From assembly GCF_024347595.1 (NCBI RefSeq), contig NZ_AP025507.1, forward strand, positions 1,674,001-1,738,000: DNA of 64,000 nucleotides, given 5' to 3'. The position numbers and the translations under genes were made by a program. Below are positions 8,093 to 14,381 of the stretch, one piece after another; the first letter of the stretch is position 1; every line of letters starts with the position of its first letter. Below the pieces are notes generated by a model. The model was not told the origin of the DNA, searched no databases, and worked only from the letters and a program-made list of their open reading frames with translations. This DNA comes from Vibrio pomeroyi (GTDB lineage Bacteria > Pseudomonadota > Gammaproteobacteria > Enterobacterales > Vibrionaceae).

Positions 8093-8311
8093 TGATGATC
8101 ACCAACCCTTTGCAAAGTACGTAGTAAGATGAATAACAGGACAAATCCTACACGTTGAAAACCTTATGCTCACACTGTCTTATTAAGTCGATAAGGTGAT
8201 TAGGACTTCGTGTTCGACTTCCTCATCTTGGCCAAGGCAATAGCCGCTCAACAGGCCGTATATATGGAAGTTAACCTGCGCTTTTAATCATACTGCTGAC
8301 TTGCAAAACTG
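8093..8311 (+). ncRNA. Candidate guide RNA (bridge/seekRNA) region of the IS1111-group element
   Basis: In IS1111-group elements the guide RNA is encoded between the transposase gene and the right end. Here that space is 219 bases, has no open frame with a ribosome site, and holds short dyads such as CTTATTAAGTCGATAAG and GGACTTCGTGTTCGACTTCC. The exact RNA limits and guide loops cannot be set from the sequence by eye. Confidence 0.4.
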
Positions 8312-8323
8312 GGGGGAGACCAT
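8312..8323 (+). repeat. Right inverted repeat of the IS1111-group element
   Basis: GGGGGAGACCAT is the exact reverse complement of 7000-7011. It is directly followed by ATATGTGAGCAACGC, where attC sequence resumes. Confidence 0.85.
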
Positions 8324-8325
8324 AT

Positions 8326-8433
8326 ATGTGAGCAACGCAATACCGATGCTTCCGCATGCCACCTTAAACACAGAACGCAACGCATAGTAAAAATGCCACG
8401 CGTTGCGAATCACTCTTAAACAGTTTGTTATGT
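8326..8433 (-). repeat. attC site 4, right fragment
   Basis: It starts ATGTGAGCAACGCAATACC and ends CTTAAACAGTTTGTTATGT. The shared inner blocks GTGAGCAACGC and GCGTTGCGAATCACTC are present, and only the outer left end is missing, displaced to 6987-6999 by the insertion sequence. Confidence 0.8.
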
Positions 8434-9129
8434 TGTTATTGCCAACCAGAGGTTTTGAATTGTTGCGGTATCAAGCTTTATCAAAGTAAGAACTATTGCT
8501 GTAGAACCTAGAAAATAAGGACCCCAAAGATCAAGGTTTTCTCTATATTTCAATAATGCTTCCAAACGGTACCTCAATTCATAAGAATAAAGCACTAGAA
8601 AGTCCCATCGAGTCCACTTTTCATTGTATCGGTTTAATGAAACGTCCTCATCTAACAACTCGCTACCTTCTTCGTTATGGTATTCCTTTTGATAGACAAT
8701 TTTACGTCTCAAAAAGCCGTCAGTTTCGTACTTCGCGTCTTGTAGACCCGGTTCATCACCACCAAAAAGATCAATACCGTCTCCAAGCAACCCCGATATC
8801 TCCTCGGTGTGGTGGTTAAATCTAAATATTTTATAGTCAGACATCATTCTTTCAGCCATGAGTTTGAATAGCTCTTGATGATATTCATGTGCATAGCTGT
8901 AATAACGAATCATCAAAATGACGACAGCCAAGAGCAAAAATATGCTTAGCCCACCTTGGTTGGTAAACTCAATTTTAAAGATAAATGTATTAGCTTCTTT
9001 AAAGACAGCACCAGTAAATTGTATCGCAAGAAGTAACAACGACAGTGTGACCAGTATTCTACGCTTGGAAACTAATCCAGTATTACTATCTAGCCTTTCT
9101 CGAAATGCTTGTAATGATTCATTATTCAT
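8428..9129 (-). CDS. Cassette-encoded membrane protein with three predicted helices, function unknown
   Basis: A 233-residue protein with hydrophobic helices at about 25-45 (ILVTLSLLLLAIQFTGAVF), 60-78 (LSIFLLLAVVILMI) and 205-220 (YFLGSTAIVLTLIKL). Between the second and third lies a soluble region of about 125 residues, very rich in acidic and aromatic residues (GDGIDLFGGDEPG, then YHNEEGSELLDEDV). I do not recognise a family. The stop codon lies inside attC site 4 and the gene fills the cassette between sites 4 and 5. In the direction of the array it directly follows the trypsin-like protease cassette, so the two could be co-transcribed; a joint role is only a guess. Confidence 0.65.
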   Translation of the reverse strand: MNNESLQAFRERLDSNTGLVSKRRILVTLSLLLLAIQFTGAVFKEANTFIFKIEFTNQGGLSIFLLLAVVILMIRYYSYAHEYHQELFKLMAERMMSDYKIFRFNHHTEEISGLLGDGIDLFGGDEPGLQDAKYETDGFLRRKIVYQKEYHNEEGSELLDEDVSLNRYNEKWTRWDFLVLYSYELRYRLEALLKYRENLDLWGPYFLGSTAIVLTLIKLDTATIQNLWLAITT

Positions 9130-9154
9130 TGTTTTCTCTGTACTTCATTCAACA

Positions 9155-9251
9155 ACATAACGCCGCATTAAGGTGTGAGCGGCGCTTGGCTATACTTGAG
9201 CGAAGCGAAACTGCCAAGCGTTGCGAATCACTCTTAAATGCTTTGTTAAGT
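9155..9251 (-). repeat. attC site 5
   Basis: It starts ACATAACGCCGCATTAAG and ends CTTAAATGCTTTGTTAAGT. The inner arms GAGCGGCGCTTGGC and GCCAAGCGTTGCGAATC are largely complementary. At 97 bases it is the shortest complete site of the group. Confidence 0.88.
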
Positions 9252-9258
9252 GCCGGTA

Positions 9259-10695
9259 TTATACTTTCATAGATAAAAGTTGAAACCTTATATCGTCGCA
9301 TTCGCCGGACTGAACATTATATTTAAAATTAACTCTGTAGAATGGTCTAGCATAATGGTCATAATAAACATTATCTTCATCTTGTTCTTGATTGTGAAGA
9401 CTACCAACTGAGGTGATTTCATGCTTATGATATTCATGTTCCACCTTAGATATTTGCAACCGAAGAAATACTATTCTCATATCAAATAATGCATTAATAC
9501 CTAAATTCCCATCATCTAACAATGAAACAGACTCAATAGACAAGTCTTCTAGACCCTCCATGATGTAGGCATCAAAACAATTAAATAACTTTAACGTTTC
9601 CGAATAATCTTTTTTCATAAGAGCACGTTCAAAAATACTCTTCTCTGCTACTGATAAATATTTAAGACCTTCTTCTTCTAGAAACTCTTCAAAATTTTCG
9701 TAAGCAAAATCCGAAAATTCATAGTCGTCATTTCGAAGTTCAACACCAGCAGATTTTAATACTGACAACATGGAATCCGAACTTTGCTCTGGAAATTTAA
9801 CTCGAAACGAACCATGTTCATCGAATCTTGCCTTTCCTAACAGTCGAGCACCTTCACCATTTGAAGCCGTCTGTATACCTGCTACTTCTTCTGGCCAATG
9901 ACCTTCTGGCCATGGTGAATGTACTGTTGATAAAAGTGATGTCCAAACAAGAGAAACATATGTAGGGCCTTTCGAATCATCTTGACCTTCTAAACAAGAA
10001 GAAATAACACCAACTACTCTTCCTTCAGCATTAAATACTGGCCCTCCGCTCATGCCTCCTAAAGCTTGCATAGCAACTTCGATACAAGGTCCATTAATAT
10101 GTCCCCCCCTACCTTCTAAGTATTGTTCAGTCACTAGTCCGGAAGTAATAAAGAATGATATGGTGGGTACACCATCATTTAATATTTCTCGATACCCTGT
10201 AGACCAAAGCCTTTCACCTATCTTGGGAACGGACACTTCAATGGGGGCGAAAAGGTAATCATCATTATCTTTGAACTTGGAGAAAGGTGAATATGATAAA
10301 ACCCCAACATCACTGTATTTGGGCTCTGGTTTTTGAAATGGCAATAATTCTAAAGATACCTTTTGCTGAGCAGAGAAGTCTTGAGGCGTCCAAATTCTCA
10401 TGCAGCTATCACTTGGAAATGTATATAATAGAGGATGTTTCTCTTTTGTTTCTTCTATAACATGAGTAGCTGTCAAGCAAAGCCCTGGGGCAATCATAAC
10501 GCCGCTACCGATAATACAGTGTTGCTCATTGTCTATAAATCCAATTGCAACAATTAGCCCTTCAAGTCTCCATAAAGCCTCTTCACCAATTCCGTCAATT
10601 GGGTGAAACTCCGGACGTATCCATTTACAATCTCGATCTAGAGAATTGCTTTCAGGGTGTTCAATCATTGTTTGGAATGAGCTTTTCAATTGCAT
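9259..10695 (-). CDS. Trypsin-like serine protease with a long unknown C-terminal region, in an integron cassette
   Basis: A 478-residue protein with no signal peptide, so probably cytoplasmic. Residues 45-240 form a trypsin-like protease domain with an intact triad: His 78 in TATHVIEE, Asp 129 in YSDVGVL, and Ser 216 in GGMSGGPVFN. It ends with the RVVGVISS strand. The C-terminal 230 residues are acidic and unfamiliar (for example YEFSDFAYENFEEFLEEEG). That region might be a sensor or substrate-binding module. It is the first gene of the cassette cluster in the direction of reading and unusually long for a cassette gene. The ATG at 10695 has only a very close GAGAG before it; an internal ATG at 10668 is the alternative. 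No partner gene is known. Its role could be in stress or phage response, but that is inference. Confidence 0.8.
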   Translation of the reverse strand: MQLKSSFQTMIEHPESNSLDRDCKWIRPEFHPIDGIGEEALWRLEGLIVAIGFIDNEQHCIIGSGVMIAPGLCLTATHVIEETKEKHPLLYTFPSDSCMRIWTPQDFSAQQKVSLELLPFQKPEPKYSDVGVLSYSPFSKFKDNDDYLFAPIEVSVPKIGERLWSTGYREILNDGVPTISFFITSGLVTEQYLEGRGGHINGPCIEVAMQALGGMSGGPVFNAEGRVVGVISSCLEGQDDSKGPTYVSLVWTSLLSTVHSPWPEGHWPEEVAGIQTASNGEGARLLGKARFDEHGSFRVKFPEQSSDSMLSVLKSAGVELRNDDYEFSDFAYENFEEFLEEEGLKYLSVAEKSIFERALMKKDYSETLKLFNCFDAYIMEGLEDLSIESVSLLDDGNLGINALFDMRIVFLRLQISKVEHEYHKHEITSVGSLHNQEQDEDNVYYDHYARPFYRVNFKYNVQSGECDDIRFQLLSMKV

Positions 10696-10757
10696 CTCTC
10701 ATAAAATTAGTTTTCAGGTGAATTGGTATAGCAAGATTAGGCACTTAACAGCTATAT

Positions 10758-10802
10758 TAGACAGAATAATTCTGCATTTTGTCCCTAAAACAATTCTGTC
10801 TA
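10758..10802. repeat. 10-bp inverted repeat upstream of the protease cassette
   Basis: TAGACAGAAT (10758-10767) and ATTCTGTCTA (10793-10802) are perfect inverted copies 25 bases apart. A third partial copy, CTCTGTCTAATAA, follows near 10824. They lie at the right edge of the cassette cluster, where an attI or a promoter would be expected. Operator pair or recombination end are both possible. Confidence 0.45.
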
Positions 10803-10943
10803 GTAATCTAAACTGTTCAAGCTCTGTCTAATAACCCATTTAATAACAGAATCTTATCTGATTACTTCTTTATCAAACATGACGAAAAGCAGAAAAATTC
10901 CATATATTTTCGGCAAAAAGTAGAAAGTGACACAATGTGTGAG

Positions 10944-11060
10944 TTAGCCGTCATCTTCTTCGTTGATTTCTTCGCCACAGCCTAGGCATTTGGGTTCAAT
11001 ATCTGTAGGCAGCATTATGATTAAGCCGCAGTGTGGGCAAAGATCGCCTTGGTTATACAT
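10944..11060 (-). CDS. 38-residue zinc-ribbon protein
   Basis: A very short frame with a strong ribosome site (AGGAGTGACG directly before the ATG). The peptide has two C-x2-C pairs, LCPHCGL near the start and KCLGCGEE near the end, separated by about 17 residues. This is the spacing of a small zinc ribbon that could bind one zinc ion, and it ends in an acidic tail (EINEEDDG). The metal-binding pattern and ribosome site together make it a likely real gene. Its role is unknown; small zinc ribbons often bind nucleic acid or protein partners. It lies just downstream of nasA on the same strand but beyond the nasA terminator, so it should have its own promoter. Confidence 0.7.
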   Translation of the reverse strand: MYNQGDLCPHCGLIIMLPTDIEPKCLGCGEEINEEDDG

Positions 11061-11230
11061 CGTCACTCCTAAGTAGCGCTGAATTCGCCAATGTATGAAG
11101 TAAGGTCGGTTTTCTTGTTTTAGCTAACTTAGACATCAACTTACCTCTACCTAGAAAATACAGAACGACATACCAATGCGTGAGATGATATGTGAAACTT
11201 GTCGTTTAATCAATCGGTGTTGCATACTTA

Positions 11231-11260
11231 AAAACAAAAACGCCGACGTGATTGTCGGCG
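11231..11260 (-). terminator. Terminator of nasA
   Basis: On the minus strand CGCCGAC pairs with GTCGGCG around a six-base loop, followed by GTTTTTGTTTTT. It lies 37 bases after the nasA stop codon. Confidence 0.85.
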
Positions 11261-11296
11261 CTTAACTTTAGGTATTAATAGGTTAGAGGTAGTCGG

Positions 11297-13861
11297 CTAC
11301 TTCGCCATGGTACTCAAAAACTCGGCTTCAAACTCTTCATCGGCTTCTCGGGTTAGGCATTCCACCAGCCAGTCGATGCTGTGATGGTCTAGCTTGCTGT
11401 TCACCACAAAGGCTTGCTTCACGCCAAATTGATCCAGCTTGGCTGAGCCATAGTTCTTGAACGATTTATTGCCGTGGTAATGGAGTGATTTGATTGCCTC
11501 TGCGTTGGGTTCTGGTAAAGCATCGAGGGTGTTGGCAAGTTGAATCACCAACTCCATTGGGTTCTTGGATGATGAGATGCGGTACAGAAAGCCGCCCTCC
11601 ACTCTTTGGCGTACCCAATAATCAAAGCCGCTGCAATCCATCACTTTGTCGCTGACCAGTGCGGCTTCACTGCGATAACCACACGGCTCTACGACAACGG
11701 GTGTGTGTTTGAATTCAGGTTGGCCTGATGCCGCATCGGTATGAGGCAAAATCAGGTCGCATGGTTTGCTGTCTTTGGCGGTTGGGGCGTTCCAATGAAT
11801 AGGCATGAATACTTGCTCCCGACGCATCTCTTTGGTTACCACTAAGCGTGCTTGGCATTCACCTTGTGCACTGCGCACTTTCACCACCGGATTAATAGTG
11901 GCGTGGTTGAAGGCATCTAACCCAAATTCATCTAAGCCAAGCTCTGCGACCGTATCTGGATGCATGGCGACAAAGGGTTCTGGTGTGTGTTCACCTAAAC
12001 CTGCGGCTAAACCAGTTCGGCTCATGGTATGCCACTGGTCTCGGATTCGGCCTGTGTTCATGATAAGTGGGAATTCGACACTGGTATCAGCAATCGGCTT
12101 GTCGTGCTCAACCGCGATAAACTGCGCTTTGCCAGATTCAGTATAGAACTCGCCGTCGGTGAACATGCGCTGTTCAATGATCTCTGGTTGATATTCAAGT
12201 ACTGGCCATTGCTGTGGAGTGAGTTCGCCATAGCCTTTCTCATCTAACTGAGTAAGACCGATTAAGCACAAGTCACGCGCATTACCTGTTTCATTACCAA
12301 GCGCCGTCATCTCACAATATTCTTTGAAGATCTCACCTTCGTGGCGGTAATCAAACTGATCTTTGAATCCCATCTTTTGCGCGACTTCTTTTAATATCCA
12401 CCAATCAGGTTTGGCTTCTCCAGGGCTTGGTAATACTCGGCGTTGGCGTGAGATTCGACGCTCAGAGTTGGTTACGGTGCCCGACTTTTCACTCCACCCT
12501 TGCGCGGGTAGCACCACATCGGCCAAGCGTGTGGTTTCGGTATCAGCAATGCAGTCCGACACCACCACAAACGGGCACTTCTCTAGTGCGGTTTTTATTT
12601 TTTCGCTATCTGGCAAACTCACGACAGGGTTGGTTGCCATGATCCACACGGCTTTTATCTTGCCATCATTCATCGCATCAAATAGGTCGATGGCTTTTAA
12701 GCCTGCGTGAGTAGCTAAGCTGTCGGTTTCCCAAAACTCACTGACGGTTTGGTGTGATTGCGGATCACCAAATTCAAAGTGCGCGGCTAAGGTATTGGCT
12801 AGGCCACCCACCTCTCGCCCGCCCATTGCGTTTGGCTGGCCTGTTACTGAGAAAGGCCCCATGCCCGGCTTGCCGATTTTTCCCGTCGCTAAATGGCAAT
12901 TAATAATGGCGTTGACCTTGTCACACCCTTGTGTGGATTGGTTTACGCCTTGAGAATAGATGGTGAGCACTTTCTCATTAGAAGCAAACAGCTTGTAGAA
13001 CTGTTCGAGTTGCTGCTCTGTAAGCCCTGTTAGGTCGGGAATGCTTTTGTCGCCCCAACCTGATTCTGTATAACGGTAGTGCGTTGCGGATCGAATGGCT
13101 TCAGTAAAGCCTTGGGTGTGATGTTCAATGTAGTCAGCGTCGAGCTGGTCGTTGTCATCTAAGTAGGCTAGCAAACCATTGAACAGTGCGACATCTGAGC
13201 CTGACTCCAACGCCAAGTGCATGTCGGCAATTTCACAGGTGTCGGTATAACGCGGGTCAATCACGATCACTTTCAATGCAGGGTTGGCTTGTTTGGCCGC
13301 TCTTAACCTTTGGAATAGCACAGGGTGACACCAAGCGAGGTTTGAGCCAGTGATAACGACGACTTCTGCTTGTTCTAAATCTTCATAACAGACAGGAACG
13401 GTGTCGGTGCCGAACGCGCGTTTATGCCCAACCACACTCGATGCCATGCAAAGGCGAGAGTTACTGTCGATGTTGGCGCTACCAATAAAACCTTTCATCA
13501 GTTTGTTGGCGACATAGTAGTCTTCAGTCAGCAATTGACCAGATACATAGAAGGCGACTGAATCTGGCCCATGTTCTTTAATCGCTTGGGCAAACTTATC
13601 TGCCACCAATTGTGAAGCCTCGCCCCAAGGCAATTGCTGTTGTTCGTTATCTACTCGCTGCATCGGCTGAGTTAAACGCCCAATTGGCGTTACGGTGTCG
13701 CCCAACGCTGCGCCCTTGGTACACAGCTTGCCATAATTCGATGGGTGGTCTTTATCGCCACGCACTTCCAGCTTCCCCGAAGAAGTGGGCCTCACTTCAA
13801 TACCACAACCTACGCCACAGTAAGCACACGTTGATTTAATCCAATCCTTGTTTGAACTCAT
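11297..13861 (-). CDS. nasA: Assimilatory nitrate reductase catalytic subunit
   Basis: An 854-residue molybdopterin oxidoreductase that reduces nitrate to nitrite in the cytoplasm for use as nitrogen source. The N-terminus holds the [4Fe-4S] ligand set CAYCGVGCG and, after about 25 residues, LCTKG. It is followed by the molybdopterin-binding domains (SNSRLCMASSV, VVITGSNLAWCHPV, SQGVNQSTQG) and the C-terminal dinucleotide-binding domain with NTGRIRDQWHTMSRTG. There is no BFD-type [2Fe-2S] domain at the C-terminus, so another protein must pass electrons to it. The start at 13861 is preferred to one twelve codons upstream because GAGGGAAGAG lies directly before it. It is divergent from nirB across a 520-base control region that carries a sigma-54 promoter facing nirB. 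No separate reductase subunit (nasB/nasC type) is seen nearby. Confidence 0.92.
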   Translation of the reverse strand: MSSNKDWIKSTCAYCGVGCGIEVRPTSSGKLEVRGDKDHPSNYGKLCTKGAALGDTVTPIGRLTQPMQRVDNEQQQLPWGEASQLVADKFAQAIKEHGPDSVAFYVSGQLLTEDYYVANKLMKGFIGSANIDSNSRLCMASSVVGHKRAFGTDTVPVCYEDLEQAEVVVITGSNLAWCHPVLFQRLRAAKQANPALKVIVIDPRYTDTCEIADMHLALESGSDVALFNGLLAYLDDNDQLDADYIEHHTQGFTEAIRSATHYRYTESGWGDKSIPDLTGLTEQQLEQFYKLFASNEKVLTIYSQGVNQSTQGCDKVNAIINCHLATGKIGKPGMGPFSVTGQPNAMGGREVGGLANTLAAHFEFGDPQSHQTVSEFWETDSLATHAGLKAIDLFDAMNDGKIKAVWIMATNPVVSLPDSEKIKTALEKCPFVVVSDCIADTETTRLADVVLPAQGWSEKSGTVTNSERRISRQRRVLPSPGEAKPDWWILKEVAQKMGFKDQFDYRHEGEIFKEYCEMTALGNETGNARDLCLIGLTQLDEKGYGELTPQQWPVLEYQPEIIEQRMFTDGEFYTESGKAQFIAVEHDKPIADTSVEFPLIMNTGRIRDQWHTMSRTGLAAGLGEHTPEPFVAMHPDTVAELGLDEFGLDAFNHATINPVVKVRSAQGECQARLVVTKEMRREQVFMPIHWNAPTAKDSKPCDLILPHTDAASGQPEFKHTPVVVEPCGYRSEAALVSDKVMDCSGFDYWVRQRVEGGFLYRISSSKNPMELVIQLANTLDALPEPNAEAIKSLHYHGNKSFKNYGSAKLDQFGVKQAFVVNSKLDHHSIDWLVECLTREADEEFEAEFLSTMAK

Positions 13862-14087
13862 CACTCTTCCCTCGTGCAATGTTCTTATGTTTCTCATCTA
13901 GCCAACAGAGCGTCGTTTATGACCCTTGCTCAGCTATGAAATTTTGTCTTTTTAGTTACAGCAATTTGCACGCCACTATTTACCCCTTTCCGCAACAAGA
14001 AAAATAACCATCATTTACAAATACTTAAAATAAAATCACTTACAAAAAGCAATGTTAATTAAATGTAACTAGCGAAATATTGAGATT

Positions 14088-14116
14088 TTTGCACCATGTT
14101 GATCAAATTTGCACCA
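14088..14116 (+). promoter_or_regulatory. Direct repeat TTTGCACCA, possible activator site
   Basis: TTTGCACCA occurs at 14088-14096 and 14108-14116, 20 bases apart, which is two helical turns and puts both on the same face of the DNA. The GCACCA element is like half of an NtrC site. It lies about 130-160 bases upstream of the sigma-54 promoter, the usual enhancer distance. Confidence 0.5.
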
Positions 14117-14245
14117 CAAAGGCTCATTTTCATAAATATTCCCTTTTTTAAGCCTACCACTTTAGGGGTAATTGAGCCGTTTATCATTTAATTAAACTAC
14201 TGATTTAAAATGTTATTTTTATTTTTCTCGATATCTATTTTTATC

Positions 14246-14261
14246 TGGCACCCTACTTGCT
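14246..14261 (+). promoter_or_regulatory. Sigma-54 promoter for nirB
   Basis: TGGCACCCTACTTGCT matches the sigma-54 consensus TGGCAC-N5-TTGCW exactly at the -24 and -12 elements. Transcription would begin near 14272, heading into nirBD. This ties the operon to nitrogen control (NtrC). Confidence 0.8.
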
Positions 14262-14381
14262 GCCCTATTTACCAACAACTCAAAATTTACAGTTTTCAGT
14301 TCATTGGAAGAACAGCACATTATCCACCAGAGAGTGGGCAGTTTTAGAAACGCTAGGAAGCCAGCAAAAAAGGAATTTACT

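Larger units (their letters stand above)
6993..8326 (+). mobile_element. IS1111-group (IS110 family) insertion sequence inside an attC site
   Basis: The element is about 1.33 kb. It carries one DEDD transposase (7076-8092) and has 12-bp inverted repeats ATGGTCTCCCCC (7000-7011) and GGGGGAGACCAT (8312-8323). In IS1111-group elements such repeats lie a few bases inside the true ends, so the limits given are good to a few bases. No target duplication is expected or seen. The two flanks are the two parts of a broken attC. A known subgroup, IS1111-attC, targets cassette recombination sites, and this element fits it. The transposase runs against the cassettes. Confidence 0.82.
13862..14381. promoter_or_regulatory. 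Shared control region of nasA and nirB
   Basis: This is 520 AT-rich bases between divergent nitrate assimilation genes with no open frame of its own. It holds a sigma-54 promoter facing nirB (14246-14261) and two TTTGCACCA repeats about 130-160 bases upstream of it. A long leader of about 110 bases remains between the expected nirB start point and its ATG. Confidence 0.7.

Noticed and set aside
3755..10750. Integron integrase or attI
   Set aside because: No tyrosine recombinase frame was found on either strand in or next to the cluster; only a weak GTTAAGT core match is present near 10748.
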